Shown: positions 14,787-24,089, counted from the first letter of the stretch. The stretch is DNA of 64,000 nt from Actinomycetes bacterium (GCA_021798985.1 JAJZBI010000002.1:115039-179038), one strand, 5' to 3'. The notes: a model not told the origin generated them from the letters alone. A program made the numbers and translations.

Positions 14787-15080
14787 GTGACGTCTTGCGC
14801 AAGCACGAGGGTCGTCGCGGTGGCGATCGCTGGCTATCTGCTCGGCACCCTCACGGGCAACACCCTCTTCGGCTGGATCTTGGCGGCGGTGGCCGGTGCT
14901 GCCATGTATGCCTGGTCGCGACGAGCAGCAGCGCGCGGCGCGACGTGCGGACTGCCCGGCGCCTCGCAGCGGCATTGCCGCCCCGAGCCGGTGGCGAACG
15001 ACGCTCGCCACATCGTCGCGCTGGGTGACCGCGCGGCCCCGAAAAGCTCGGTACCGGCTGGAACGCGGCCCCGGCGCTGA
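14787..15080 (+). CDS. Small membrane protein under a CsoR/CstR-like operator
   Basis: The 97-residue protein has one long hydrophobic hairpin-like segment (VVAVAIAGYLLGTLTGNTLF to about residue 44) and a polar tail with two cysteines (CGLPGASQRHC). The start GTG at 14787 lies 7 nt after a TAGCAT -10 box, so translation is probably leaderless. No family is recognised with certainty; it is loosely reminiscent of DUF2892-type proteins. The operator suggests induction by sulfur stress or copper. Confidence 0.55.
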   Translation: MTSCASTRVVAVAIAGYLLGTLTGNTLFGWILAAVAGAAMYAWSRRAAARGATCGLPGASQRHCRPEPVANDARHIVALGDRAAPKSSVPAGTRPRR

Positions 15081-15234
15081 ACCCGTCGCCGAGCCGCAAC
15101 CGCCAGAGTGCGGCCCTAAAGCGCGCGAGCGGGCTCGGCAGAGCTCACGACCGCCGGAGCATCGAGTTCGCGGCGCGGGCTCACTGAGCCGCGCGTCGTG
15201 GCGACGCGTGGCCGGCCCGGGTGCTTGACGGCGC

Positions 15235-15903
15235 TCACGGACCCACTCGCGCGATCGACGCGCGCACGGCCTCCAAGGCTCCTCCAGGGAAGTCGACGGC
15301 ACCGCCGAGCACGGCGGCGGCGAGCTCGGCCTCTGCCGCCTCCTCGATCGCGACGACAAGCCGGGACGCCGCCATCGGGTCTGCGCCGAAGGCCAGCAAG
15401 CCGTGGTTGGCGAGCAGCGCCGCAGCGGTCGAGGGCCGTTCCTCGAGCACGGCAGCGATCCCGCGCACCGACACCTCGGAGCCTCTCGGCCCCCAGGGCA
15501 CCACCGGGACCGACTCGCCCTGGCCAAAGCGCAGCAGCGGCTCCGCACGACACGGGAGCTCGCGATGCGCCAGGGCGAACGCGGTGGCGGCCGGAGAGTG
15601 GGTATGGATGATCCCGCCGACGTCCGGGCGGAGCCGGTAGACGGTGGCATGCATCGCCACGATCTCGGCGTTCTCGCTTCCGAGCTCACCGGCGAGCACC
15701 TCGCCGCCAAGGCTGACCGTCGCGACCTGATCCGGCGCGAGGTGCCGCACCATCCCGGTCGCGCTGAGCACGAAGCGCTCTGCGTCGAGCCGGGCGCTCA
15801 GATTCCCATGACCTGCATGCGACATCACCGCGGTATCGAAGAGATGACGCGCTGCCGCGACCAGCTGCTCAGCCGCTTCTTCGCTCGCCGGGCGATGTGC
15901 CAT
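15235..15903 (-). CDS. Class II aldolase/adducin-family protein
   Basis: The 222-residue protein matches fuculose-1-phosphate aldolase/adducin N-terminal domains: SHAGHGNLSARLD (substrate phosphate loop, with an unusual GHGN for the common GSGN), ENAEIVAMHATVYRLRPDVG (Glu position), the zinc pair in IIHTHSPAATAFA, and the later LLANHGLLAFGADP. These zinc enzymes cleave ketose phosphates or decarboxylate sugar acids; the substrate is unknown. ATG at 15903 follows AGGAGG by 8 nt. The gene is divergent from the operator-controlled gene at 16083. Confidence 0.85.
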   Translation of the reverse strand: MAHRPASEEAAEQLVAAARHLFDTAVMSHAGHGNLSARLDAERFVLSATGMVRHLAPDQVATVSLGGEVLAGELGSENAEIVAMHATVYRLRPDVGGIIHTHSPAATAFALAHRELPCRAEPLLRFGQGESVPVVPWGPRGSEVSVRGIAAVLEERPSTAAALLANHGLLAFGADPMAASRLVVAIEEAAEAELAAAVLGGAVDFPGGALEAVRASIARVGP

Positions 15904-16052
15904 CACGGGGTCCTCCTGCCAGATCCTCGGCAGCGCCGAGCGCCGCGCTCCCCACGGTACCGACACGGCACCGCGAGGTAACCCCGGACAACGCGCCCCC
16001 TGTGCGCGTCCTGCCGCCAGCACGTCGCGCCACCTGGTAGGCAGCCATCTAA

Positions 16053-16068
16053 ATACCCCCAGGGGTGT
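16053..16068. promoter_or_regulatory. CsoR/CstR-type operator
   Basis: ATACCCCCAGGGGTGT matches the palindrome at 14752-14767 (ATACCCCC-GG-GT core). It lies directly upstream of TAACGT (16071-16076), a -10 box whose end is 6 nt before the ATG at 16083. Repressor binding would block that promoter. Confidence 0.65.
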
Positions 16069-16082
16069 GTTAACGTGATCCG

Positions 16083-16358
16083 ATGACCTCCCGGACCACT
16101 GGCACTTGCCGCTTCGACTCCGACGCGGCCGAGGGCCCAACCGCCTGGCCGAAGCACCGCATCCTCTTCTTGCTGGCGGGCACGTTCACGCTCGCCGGCA
16201 CCGCCCTCTCGGCGAGCGTCAGCCGCTGGTTCGCCCTCGTGCCGGCGGCCGTCGGGGCCAACCAGCTGCTCTTGGTGACCACGGGCTGGTGCCCCGCCTC
16301 TGCCCTGCTCGACCGGCTGGGGGTGCCCGGGGCGCGCCCGCGCCGAGCGAGCCTCTGA
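16083..16358 (+). CDS. DUF2892-type small membrane protein
   Basis: The 91-residue protein has two hydrophobic segments, FLLAGTFTLAGTALSASV and FALVPAAVGANQLLLVTTGW, followed by CPASALLDRLGV. The GANQLL...TGWCPAS block is the signature of DUF2892 (YgaP C-terminal-like) proteins that accompany rhodanese and sulfide-oxidation genes. With the upstream CsoR/CstR-like operator this suggests a persulfide-response role. Probably leaderless (-10 box TAACGT ends 6 nt before the ATG). Confidence 0.78.
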   Translation: MTSRTTGTCRFDSDAAEGPTAWPKHRILFLLAGTFTLAGTALSASVSRWFALVPAAVGANQLLLVTTGWCPASALLDRLGVPGARPRRASL

Positions 16359-16430
16359 GCACGCGTCGAGCGGTCCTCAAGAACTCCCCGCTCCGGGCCG
16401 ATGATCCCGTGGACCCGTAGAGGAGGTCTC

Positions 16431-17696
16431 ATGGCGACTGCCCAATCCCCCGCTCGGACCGGGCGCTTTGGTACCAGGCTCGGGGCGAGCTTGGCGATCG
16501 CCACGGCGATGCTCGCTGGCAGCGCCAACATGGCCACGGCGGCGACCCGGCCCCATCGCGCAACGGCTCGGGCGCAGGGTACCGTGATCGCGCGCAACTT
16601 CGGCCGCCACACGCTCGTCATCGCTCGCGCCGGCGTCGCCCACACGCTGCGCTTTGGCTCGCCGCGACCGGTCGCCTCGGCGCGACTCGGGAGCACGTTG
16701 GTGGCAACTGTGACGCCGCTCGCCGATGGGACCGACAAGGCCTCGTCGATCCGCGTCATCGGTCACGCCCGACGGGTGCGCGTGAAGGCGACCGTCGTGG
16801 CGAGCTCGCGCGCCCACCTCGTGTTGTCGGCCGCCGGGAGCGTGTTCTCCGTCGGTGCCCTCGGTCGGCCCGCACCGAGCCGACGGGCGCACCTCGCGAC
16901 CCGGGCACCCGCACCGGGCGAGGTCGTCGACGCGACCCTCGCCGTCAGCACCACCTCGGTCCAGCCGGCGAGCGTCCAGCCCGTCGGCCAGGCCAGCCTC
17001 ATCGATCTCCAAGGGGTGCTCTCCGCGATCACGTCGGCCTCGATCGTCGTGAACGCCACGGCAGGCGCCATCACCACGATCTCGCTCCCCGCCTCGCTCT
17101 CCCTGCCCCCGACGATCGCCGTCGGCGACCAGGTCGAGGTCGTGGCCGCCTACGGCGGGGGGAGCTTCAGCCTCGTGACGATCGTCGACGACACGCTCGC
17201 GGCAGCGAGCTCGGCCACGGCGAGCTCGCCAGCCCCCGCCTCCCAGGACGGGAGCTCCCAGTCCGTCGAGATCGAGGGGATCGTCGTCGCCACACCGACC
17301 GCCTCGGGGAGCTCAGCGCTCACCGGCACGGCCAGCACCCTCACCGCCACCGCGACCGCGAGCGCCGGCGGCGCCCTCGTGATCCAGCCCGGCGATCACG
17401 CCGCCCCCGTGAGCCTCGCGGTGCCCGCGAATGAGACGCTCCCGACGCTGGCCATCGGTGCCCGGGTGCACGCTGTCGCCGACATGAGCGGCGGCGTGCT
17501 CACCCTCATTCGCCTGAGCGTGCAGCAGTCACCGGGTGCCGACGGCGTACCGCAGAGCGTGCCCGCCACGAACCCGGTCACCTCGGGCGCGACCCCGACG
17601 AGCTGCCCCCCGGGCAACCAGGGGTCGGGCCACGGCGGTGACCATGCGGCGGGCGCCGACCACGGCGGTGGCTGCGGCTCGAGCGGCGACAACTAG
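16431..17696 (+). CDS. Secreted protein with repeated OB-like (DUF5666-type) domains and a His/Gly-rich tail
   Basis: The 421-residue protein has a signal peptide (SLAIATAMLAGSANMATAAT). Three or four beta-rich repeats follow, each of the form GTVIARNFGRHTLVIA...GSTLVATV or GVLSAITSASIVVNA...VGDQVEVVA, as in DUF5666-like domains. The C-terminus is GHGGDHAAGADHGGGCG, a potential metal-binding tail. ATG at 16431 follows GAGGAGG by 5 nt. Function unknown; an extracytoplasmic location is clear. Confidence 0.75.
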   Translation: MATAQSPARTGRFGTRLGASLAIATAMLAGSANMATAATRPHRATARAQGTVIARNFGRHTLVIARAGVAHTLRFGSPRPVASARLGSTLVATVTPLADGTDKASSIRVIGHARRVRVKATVVASSRAHLVLSAAGSVFSVGALGRPAPSRRAHLATRAPAPGEVVDATLAVSTTSVQPASVQPVGQASLIDLQGVLSAITSASIVVNATAGAITTISLPASLSLPPTIAVGDQVEVVAAYGGGSFSLVTIVDDTLAAASSATASSPAPASQDGSSQSVEIEGIVVATPTASGSSALTGTASTLTATATASAGGALVIQPGDHAAPVSLAVPANETLPTLAIGARVHAVADMSGGVLTLIRLSVQQSPGADGVPQSVPATNPVTSGATPTSCPPGNQGSGHGGDHAAGADHGGGCGSSGDN

Positions 17697-18007
17697 ACCA
17701 GGCTCGCGCCGTGGGGCCGCTCCAGTCCCGTGAACCGGCGTGTCCGCGCGCTCAGCGCACGAAGCCCTGGGCGTCGCCGGGCACCCGGCGTGCGGCGCCC
17801 GCCGCAGCTTCGAGCTGACCGGCACCGCGTCGGCTCCGGCACCGCCCTCACGTCCAGGATCGGCAGCGCCTTGCGGCAGCCGCCGGGGCGACGCGTCCCG
17901 GCACTCGACGACAACGGTCGTCCGACGGCTCGAATCCAGCCTGCTCCCACGGACCTTGAACGACACCGCCCGCGCGCTCGCGCGTGTGCGGCATCCGCCG
18001 CGATTCG
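17697..18007. other. Gene-free stretch
   Basis: 311 bases between the secreted protein and the convergent RCC1 gene; no credible frame, RNA or repeat seen. Confidence 0.35.
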
Positions 18008-19246
18008 TCAGCCGTATGCCACGACGTTCAGGTCGGTCGAGACGACCTCGGTGGCAGCCAAGCCCGTCGAGCGAGGGGTCGCGCGAGAGAGCTCCTTCGC
18101 GCCATCTCCGAGCTGACCGAAGCGATTGCTTCCCCACGACCACAGCGTGCCGGTGCGCGAGATGGCGTAACTGGCATAGCCGCCCGTTGCGACATCGGTG
18201 AATTTCACGCCGTGGGGGACCTGCACCTCGACCGGTCGGTCGGCGTCCACATACTCCCCGTTACCGAGTTGGCCCCAGGTGTTGTCACCCCACGCCCAGA
18301 CCGAGCCGTTGGCAAGGATGGCGAGCGTCTGGCCATTCGCGAGGTTGCTCCCGCCTTGGAAGACGCGCACGACGGCCGCCGGAAGGTGCACCTGCACCGG
18401 CACCGCGCTGTTCGTCGTGCTTCCGTCGCCGAGCTGACCTTCGAGGTTGAACCCCCAGTCGAAGTACTCGCCGTTGGCCATCAACGCACCCGATCCCTGC
18501 CATGAGGACACGAGGTCGATGACGTGGCCCCGGGGCAGGCCGATCACCGGCCTCGGCGTCACGCTCGGGCTGGTCGTCCCGTTCCCGAGGTCGCCAGCGG
18601 CGTTGTCGCCGCAGGCGACCACGCGGCCGTGGGAGAGGAACAGCGAGTGCGAGCGAGCGCCGGTCGCCAGGCTGACGTCGCGCAGCGGAAGCTCCCTCGG
18701 AACAACGACGGGTCCCGTGTCCGGCAGGCAGAGCGAGTGCACCGTGTTCGCGCCCCAGCCCCAGACGTTGCCGTGGGTGTCGATCGCCAGCGCGGCGTCG
18801 AAGGGCATCGGGTTCGCCAGCGCCGCGATCTGGACCCCCTGGGGAAACCGGACCGCGACCGCCTTGTCGACCGACCTCGGGGTCGTCCCGTTCCCAAGCT
18901 CGCCCTGCGTCCCCGCCCCCCAGGCCCAGACCCGTCCGTCGGCCGTCAACGCATAGCCGTTCGAGTTCGATGCCGCGATCTGAACCACACGACCGCGGAT
19001 GCCTCGGACGCGCACCGGGGTGGCATGACCGAGGACCATCAGGCGTCCGAAACTGTCCACGACGCCAAAGGAGTACACGCTGCCGCTCGGAGTGGCTCGG
19101 CCCTTGCGGTCCGCAAGGATCGGCGCCGCGTGTCCCGACGTCGCAGGCTCCCGCAAGGTGACCCCTTTGACCAGGGTCCCAGCCGTCATGGCGAGCGCCA
19201 CGAGGCCCAACCGTCCCGTCCAGTTCCGGCTTGCCGTCCTCGCCAC
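18008..19246 (-). CDS. Secreted RCC1-repeat beta-propeller protein
   Basis: The 412-residue protein has an N-terminal hydrophobic segment (LGLVALAMTAGTLVKGV) and then about six RCC1 repeats, recognised by GRVWAWGAGTQGELGNGT, NVWGWGANTVHSL, VACGDNAAGDLGNGT, GSVWAWGDNTWGQLGNG and TLWSWGSNRFGQLGDG. Such propellers mediate protein binding at the cell surface; the partner is unknown. GTG at 19246 is preferred over GTG at 19255 because AGGAGG directly abuts the latter and is properly spaced (8 nt) for the former. Confidence 0.85.
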   Translation of the reverse strand: MARTASRNWTGRLGLVALAMTAGTLVKGVTLREPATSGHAAPILADRKGRATPSGSVYSFGVVDSFGRLMVLGHATPVRVRGIRGRVVQIAASNSNGYALTADGRVWAWGAGTQGELGNGTTPRSVDKAVAVRFPQGVQIAALANPMPFDAALAIDTHGNVWGWGANTVHSLCLPDTGPVVVPRELPLRDVSLATGARSHSLFLSHGRVVACGDNAAGDLGNGTTSPSVTPRPVIGLPRGHVIDLVSSWQGSGALMANGEYFDWGFNLEGQLGDGSTTNSAVPVQVHLPAAVVRVFQGGSNLANGQTLAILANGSVWAWGDNTWGQLGNGEYVDADRPVEVQVPHGVKFTDVATGGYASYAISRTGTLWSWGSNRFGQLGDGAKELSRATPRSTGLAATEVVSTDLNVVAYG

Positions 19247-19527
19247 GCCCAGCACCTCCTGCCTTCGGGCCGCGTCATGGCGACGCCGGCCGGCGGCCCG
19301 GATCGGACGCGCCTAAGGGAGTGCCGTGCATCATCGCTCACGGCGACCACCAAGGCTGGTCAAGGGTCCCTCGCCCGAGCGCTTGGCCCCGCCGACGCGT
19401 CACGAGCCTCGTCCAGCCGTCACCACCGCGACCGCCACGCACCGCGCCTGCCTGAGCGCGGAGCGCACCGCAGGCCACCTGTTCAGATGGGACCACCACC
19501 GTTTGGTCGATCCGCAGCGCGGAAGGC

Positions 19528-20154
19528 CTAGACCATCTCCTCTCGCGCCTGCTTGGCCCGGGCGGCCCCGATCGCGGTCTTGACGTGGTGTTGCTCCTCG
19601 GGCGGCGGCAGGACCGCCGGCAGGCCGAGCGAGGCCATCCACAGCTCGCGACCCCATCCGCTCGAGTGGTAGAGGTGCTCGTCCTCGTCCGATTCGACTT
19701 CGCGCACCGCCTCCTCGAGCGCCTGGCGCGCGGCGCCGCGCAGGTGGCCGGCGGCCTCGGCGAGCAGCTCCCAGTTGAGGTGGTCCTTGGTCTCGGCGAG
19801 CACCACGCACTCGGCGGCGACGAGCTCGGCCGCCTCGGGAGGGCCCGCCGAGAGCGCCATCTCCATCGCCTTTACGAGCGAGCTGCCGAGGTAATGGACC
19901 ACCTTGCGACCAGGCGGCTCGGCGCGCTCGTCGAGCCCGAAGCTCACCAGCAGCCCCCGCACGATTTCCACGTGGCGCGTGGTCTGCGCGTGGTACTCCT
20001 CGAACTCGCTGCGCAGCTCCTCGTTCTGGACGCAGCGCAGCGCCGTCTCGTAGACCTCGACTCCACCGAGCTCGGTCTGTAGCGCCTGGTAGAGCAACTC
20101 GTGCAGCTGGCCGTCCTTCACAAAGGCTCCTCTCGCCATCTCACGCTCAGGCAT
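19528..20154 (-). CDS. Ferritin-like/rubrerythrin-type di-iron protein
   Basis: The 208-residue, mostly helical protein has ferritin-like ligand motifs: Glu in QTELGGVEVYETAL (about 23-36) and EEYHAQTTRHVE (ExxH, about 53-64), with further acidic helices AAECVVLAETKDH and VESDEDEHLYH. A role in peroxide or iron handling is plausible; the activity is not defined. Starts at 20154 (MPEREMARGAF) or 20139 (MARGAF) are both possible, and no strong Shine-Dalgarno decides. Confidence 0.72.
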   Translation of the reverse strand: MPEREMARGAFVKDGQLHELLYQALQTELGGVEVYETALRCVQNEELRSEFEEYHAQTTRHVEIVRGLLVSFGLDERAEPPGRKVVHYLGSSLVKAMEMALSAGPPEAAELVAAECVVLAETKDHLNWELLAEAAGHLRGAARQALEEAVREVESDEDEHLYHSSGWGRELWMASLGLPAVLPPPEEQHHVKTAIGAARAKQAREEMV

Positions 20155-20290
20155 CTGGGCCGTCCGGCGCTCGCCTTCTGCCCAAGGTGAGCACAAGCGA
20201 TGCAGACCGCAGCGCCGAGCCGCAGCGACGCGCGGGTGCGACGCCCGGCGGCGCGCCCTTGGACTGCGCCGTACGGCAAGATGGCGAGGC

Positions 20291-21523
20291 ATGGCTGAGC
20301 ACCGGATCCACCGGGCGCGACGGAGCCGCACCCCTGTCGCCGTCGCCATCGTCGTCGCCCTGCTCGTCGGCGTCGGCGTGGGCGTCGGCTGGCTCGTCGC
20401 CCGCAGCGCGGGACGGGCCACGCCGGCCGCCGCCCGCTCATCGAGCGCGGCCAAGAGCCGAAGCGCCCGAGGGCTCCGGCACGGCGCTCCTTCGGCCAGC
20501 GCGCTCGCGCCGCGCCCCGCGCCGAGCACCACCGCGCCTCCCCCACTTCGGCTCAGCGCGATCAGCCCGCCCGATGGGGCACGCCACGTCAGCGCGACAG
20601 GCCCCTTCGTGGTGCGCTTCTCCGCGCCGCTCGCCGCCAACTCGCCGATGCCCCGCCTCGTCCCGGCCGTGATCGGGCGCTGGACCCGCTCGGGCGATGC
20701 GGTCATCTTCCGCCCGAGCATGCCCCTCCTCCCGCTCAGCGCGGTGGCGCTCGTCGTGCCGGCAAACACGCAGGCAGCGGACGGCGCGCGCCTCCTGCAC
20801 GCGCAGGCGGTGCACTTCCGCGTCGTCGACGGATCGGTGCTCCGCCTTCAGCAGCTGCTCTCCTTGCTCGAGTATTCGCCGCTCGCCTTTTCGAGCCCGC
20901 GCGAGCCCGCGCCGGCCGACGAAGCCCGCCAGCGCGCCGCCCTCTACCAGCCACCGGCGGGGACCTTCTCCTGGCGACAGGCCGGCTGGCCACTACACCT
21001 CACGTCGCTGTGGGTGCAAGGCAGCGACAAGGTCTTCACCCGGGGGCTCACGATGTCCTTCCAGGCGGACCACGGCCTGCATCCCAACGGCGCCCGCACG
21101 GCCGCGCTCTGGAGCGACCTGCTCGCCGCCCTTGCCCGCAACGAGGTCAACCGCGGCGGCTACGACTACGCGTGGGCGAGCAAGCAGCCGCCCGAGCACC
21201 TGCTCGTGTACCACGACGGCCGCGTGGTCGTGCGCACGCCAGCGAACACCGGGATCGCCGGCTCGCCGACGCCAGATGGCACGTTCCCCGTCTACACGCG
21301 CCTGCGCCGCCAGGTCATGCGGGGGACGAACCCGAACGGGACCAAGTACGCCGATCTGGTCCAGTACATCGCGTACTTCCACGGCAACGACGCGGTGCAC
21401 TACATGCCCCGCGCCGACTACGGCATCCCCCAGAGCCTGGGATGCATTGAGCTGCCCCTCGGGCAAGCCGCCGCCGCCTGGCCCTACCTCGCCTACGGCA
21501 CCCTCGTCACCGTCACGGGGTGA
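20291..21523 (+). CDS. L,D-transpeptidase (YkuD domain), membrane-anchored
   Basis: The 410-residue protein has a single N-terminal membrane segment (VAVAIVVALLVGVGVGVGWL), a low-complexity Ala/Ser/Pro stalk, an Ig-like (Big_5-type) domain at about 90-180 (ISPPDGARHVSATGPFVVRF), and a C-terminal YkuD catalytic domain. The active-site signature is HYMPRADYGIPQSLGCIELP (His...Ser-x-Gly-Cys). It cross-links or anchors to peptidoglycan outside the membrane. This architecture is that of actinobacterial Ldt enzymes. Confidence 0.9.
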   Translation: MAEHRIHRARRSRTPVAVAIVVALLVGVGVGVGWLVARSAGRATPAAARSSSAAKSRSARGLRHGAPSASALAPRPAPSTTAPPPLRLSAISPPDGARHVSATGPFVVRFSAPLAANSPMPRLVPAVIGRWTRSGDAVIFRPSMPLLPLSAVALVVPANTQAADGARLLHAQAVHFRVVDGSVLRLQQLLSLLEYSPLAFSSPREPAPADEARQRAALYQPPAGTFSWRQAGWPLHLTSLWVQGSDKVFTRGLTMSFQADHGLHPNGARTAALWSDLLAALARNEVNRGGYDYAWASKQPPEHLLVYHDGRVVVRTPANTGIAGSPTPDGTFPVYTRLRRQVMRGTNPNGTKYADLVQYIAYFHGNDAVHYMPRADYGIPQSLGCIELPLGQAAAAWPYLAYGTLVTVTG

Positions 21524-21674
21524 GCCGAGACTCTTCCGGTTCGCGCCGATGATGCGTGCGCACACAACGCTCCTCGCATTGTGCTCGCGTTACATATGCA
21601 ATAACGCGCCGTCGCCAGTGCCGCTGCAGGGCTAGGTTGCGTTCGGCACTGCCCGCGCACGGGAGGTTCGGATC

Positions 21675-22451
21675 ATGGAGATGTTGCGCTACGCGAATGG
21701 CGTCCCGTCCTGGGTGGACCACGCGAGCCCTGATCCCGCCGCCGCGGCCGCGTTCTACGCGGGCCTGCTCGGCTGGGACGCGCCGCCGGGCCCGGCCGAG
21801 ACGGGCGGCTACCGCGTCTGCACCTTGCGGGGCCACCCGGTGGCCGGGATCGGTCCGCAGACATCGCCGGGCCCAGTCGCATGGGCGAGCTACATCAACG
21901 TCGACGACGCCGCCGCAAGCGCCGCGCGCGCCGAGGCCGAGGGCGCCAAGGTGCTCGCGGGGCCGATGGCGGTCGATGGCGAGGGGCGCTTCGCCATGGT
22001 GTCCGACCCGCTGGGCGCGCGGTTCGGGATCTGGGAGCCCGGACGCCACGTCGGCGCGACCCTCGTCAACGAGCCCGGGACGCTGTGCTGGAACGAACTG
22101 CTCACCACCGATGTCGAGGCGGAGATCGACTTCTACCACGCGGTGTTCGACTGGGAGGCCAAGCGCTCTGCGGACTACACCGAGTTCCGCCTCGGGGAGC
22201 GGACGATCGCCGGCATGATGCTCAAGCCCGACAGTGTGCCCGCCGAGGTGCCGCCGTTCTGGAGCGTCTACTTCGCCGTCGCCGACCTCGAAGCGGGCCT
22301 GGCGCGCGCGGCCGAGCTCGGGGGCAGCGTGCTGATGGGACCGGCACAGACCCCCGAGGGACCCTTCGCCGTCCTGCGCGATCCGCTGGGCGCGACCTTC
22401 AACCTCATCGCCATGGTCCCGGTGAGCCCAACGGGCGCGGCCGGCGCCTGA
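21675..22451 (+). CDS. Two-domain VOC-family protein
   Basis: The 258-residue protein has two VOC modules, WVDHASPDPAAAAAFYAGLL (residues about 13-32) and WNELLTTDVEAEIDFYHAVF (about 140-159), each followed by the expected beta strands and a DPLGA(R/T)F ending. It is of the actinobacterial CFP30B/27-kDa antigen type. Substrate unknown. ATG at 21675 follows GGGAGG. Confidence 0.87.
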   Translation: MEMLRYANGVPSWVDHASPDPAAAAAFYAGLLGWDAPPGPAETGGYRVCTLRGHPVAGIGPQTSPGPVAWASYINVDDAAASAARAEAEGAKVLAGPMAVDGEGRFAMVSDPLGARFGIWEPGRHVGATLVNEPGTLCWNELLTTDVEAEIDFYHAVFDWEAKRSADYTEFRLGERTIAGMMLKPDSVPAEVPPFWSVYFAVADLEAGLARAAELGGSVLMGPAQTPEGPFAVLRDPLGATFNLIAMVPVSPTGAAGA

Positions 22452-22457
22452 GCCGGC

Positions 22458-22841
22458 TCAGTTGGCGCGCTGGCGCTGCGGCACCACCTTCACAATCACC
22501 CGCTCACTCTGGATCGGGTTGGCGTAGGGGCCGCCGGTGTACTTCTCGCTCAAGGTGTCGATGTGGCGCCGCGCCTCGTCGCCGCGGACGAAGTCGACGA
22601 CCCGGCCGCGGACCTCGACGTAGTGGTACGGGTTCCCGCTCTCAAAGACCGTCACGGTGACGCGGGGGTCGCGCTGGAGGTTCTTGTACTTCTGGCGGTG
22701 GACCTCGGTGTTGAGGTACAGGTGCTCGTCGTCGGCGTCGACCCACATGATGTGGGTCTGGGGGTGGCCGTCGGGCAGCAGCGTGGTGAGGGCGGCGAAG
22801 TTCTTGCCCTTGGCGAGTTCCTTCACGGTGGCATCGAGCAT
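22458..22841 (-). CDS. PPOX-class F420/FMN-dependent oxidoreductase
   Basis: The 127-residue split-barrel flavin/deazaflavin protein has FAALTTLLPDGHPQTHIMWVD, LYLNTEVHRQKYKNLQRDPR (cofactor-phosphate binding KxxNLxRDPR) and YHYVEVRGRVVDF. F420 use is typical of such short actinobacterial proteins but cannot be separated here from FMN use. The ATG at 22841 is 7 nt after TAGCGT (22849-22854, minus strand), so it is probably leaderless. Confidence 0.87.
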   Translation of the reverse strand: MLDATVKELAKGKNFAALTTLLPDGHPQTHIMWVDADDEHLYLNTEVHRQKYKNLQRDPRVTVTVFESGNPYHYVEVRGRVVDFVRGDEARRHIDTLSEKYTGGPYANPIQSERVIVKVVPQRQRAN

Positions 22842-22863
22842 GAAAGCGACGCTACCAGCCGCC

Positions 22864-23511
22864 TCAGCGCGCGCTGTCGAGGCGGCCGCTCGCCACGACG
22901 GCCCCGGTGCTCGACAGCACCGACACCGCGGCGAGCTCGTCGGTGGGCACCGAGAGCGTCGCGCTCCAGGCGCCGGTGGGGCCGTCCATCCAAAAGCTCC
23001 CGACCACGATGCGCCGGTGCGCGCGTGTCGTGACGGCACAGCGCACCTCTCCGAGCGGCCGGCTCGAGCTCAGCGTCATCACCAAGCGGGCGGGGGCGGC
23101 ACCGGTGACGACCGCCGTGCCGGTCACGGCCGTGTTGGCGCGCACCAACACCGCCGTGCGCACGGGCGGGGGCGTCGAGGCCGACGAGACGAGCCATCCG
23201 CCGATCGCGCCCAGGGCGACGAGCCCAGCAGCCGCGGCGCACCACAGCGCCCGGCGAGGCCGGCGTGCCACCGGCGCGCGTGCCGACCAGGCGGCGGCGA
23301 CGCGCGCTTCGAAGCCGACCGGCGGTTCGGCGGCGGGCGCCAAGGACAGCAGGCCGTCGGCGATCGCGGTCAGCTCGGCGAGCTCGCTCGCGCACAGCGG
23401 GCAACTCGCCACGTGCTCGAGCACGGCCGAGCGACGCCGGCCCGAGAGCGCTCCGGTCGCCAGCTCGAATAGGTCCTCGCGCGCCGCGGCGCAGCGCTCG
23501 CCGGCCTTCAC
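22864..23511 (-). CDS. Zinc-binding anti-sigma factor (RskA-like)
   Basis: The 215-residue protein has a cytoplasmic anti-sigma domain with the zinc motif HVASCPLC (HxxxCxxC, about residues 31-38), a basic linker, one membrane segment (ALWCAAAAGLVALGAIGGWL) and an extracytoplasmic domain (RskA/anti-sigma-K C-terminal type). It is expected to hold the adjacent sigma factor inactive until an envelope signal triggers proteolysis. GTG at 23511 overlaps the sigma stop codon (GTGA), so the two are translationally coupled. Confidence 0.85.
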   Translation of the reverse strand: MKAGERCAAAREDLFELATGALSGRRRSAVLEHVASCPLCASELAELTAIADGLLSLAPAAEPPVGFEARVAAAWSARAPVARRPRRALWCAAAAGLVALGAIGGWLVSSASTPPPVRTAVLVRANTAVTGTAVVTGAAPARLVMTLSSSRPLGEVRCAVTTRAHRRIVVGSFWMDGPTGAWSATLSVPTDELAAVSVLSSTGAVVASGRLDSAR

Positions 23512-24089
23512 CGCTCCTCCTCGCTCGCGACGAGCCCGCGAAGGCGCGCCACCGCCAGGCGCACGCGGCTCTTCGCCGTGCCGAGGGGGATCTGCTCGGC
23601 CGCCGCGATCTCCGTGGCGCTCTGGCCATAAATGGCAGCCCGCACGACGGCGCGGCGCTGGGCGATCGGCAGCTGCGCGAGCGCCGCCCGCAACATCGCG
23701 GCGGCTTGTCGGCCTTCGGCCTGCTCGTCGGGGCCGGGCTGGAGCGCCACGAGACGGACGAACACCTCGTCGTGGGGATCGGTCGGCTGCTGGCGGCGGA
23801 CGCGGACCGCGTCGATCGCCAAGTTGCGGGTAATCGTGAGCACCCAGGCGCTCACCGCCCCGCGCCGCGGGTCGTAGGCGTCGGCGTGGCGGAAGACCCG
23901 CCACAGCGCCTCCTGGGCGACGTCCTCGGCGAGCGCGCGGTCGCGAACGATGAGGAGCGCGAGGCCAAAGACCCGGGACTGGAAGCGTCGGACGAAGGCC
24001 AGGCCGGCGCGTTCGTCACCGAGCGCGATCGAGCACAGCAGCGCCTCGTCGAGCGCTCGCTCGCTCGAGAGATCGGGCTCACTCGCCAC
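23508..24089 (-). CDS. ECF-type RNA polymerase sigma factor (SigK-like)
   Basis: The 193-residue protein contains sigma region 2 (FVRRFQSRVFGLALLIVRDR, EDVAQEALWRVFRHADAYDP, WVLTITRNLAIDAVR) and region 4 (QRRAVVRAAIYGQSATEIAA, IPLGTAKSRVRLAVARLR). GTG at 24089 is chosen at the start of homology; the Shine-Dalgarno is weak. It is coupled to an anti-sigma gene. No sigma-specific promoter was identified upstream. Confidence 0.9.
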   Translation of the reverse strand: MASEPDLSSERALDEALLCSIALGDERAGLAFVRRFQSRVFGLALLIVRDRALAEDVAQEALWRVFRHADAYDPRRGAVSAWVLTITRNLAIDAVRVRRQQPTDPHDEVFVRLVALQPGPDEQAEGRQAAAMLRAALAQLPIAQRRAVVRAAIYGQSATEIAAAEQIPLGTAKSRVRLAVARLRGLVASEEER

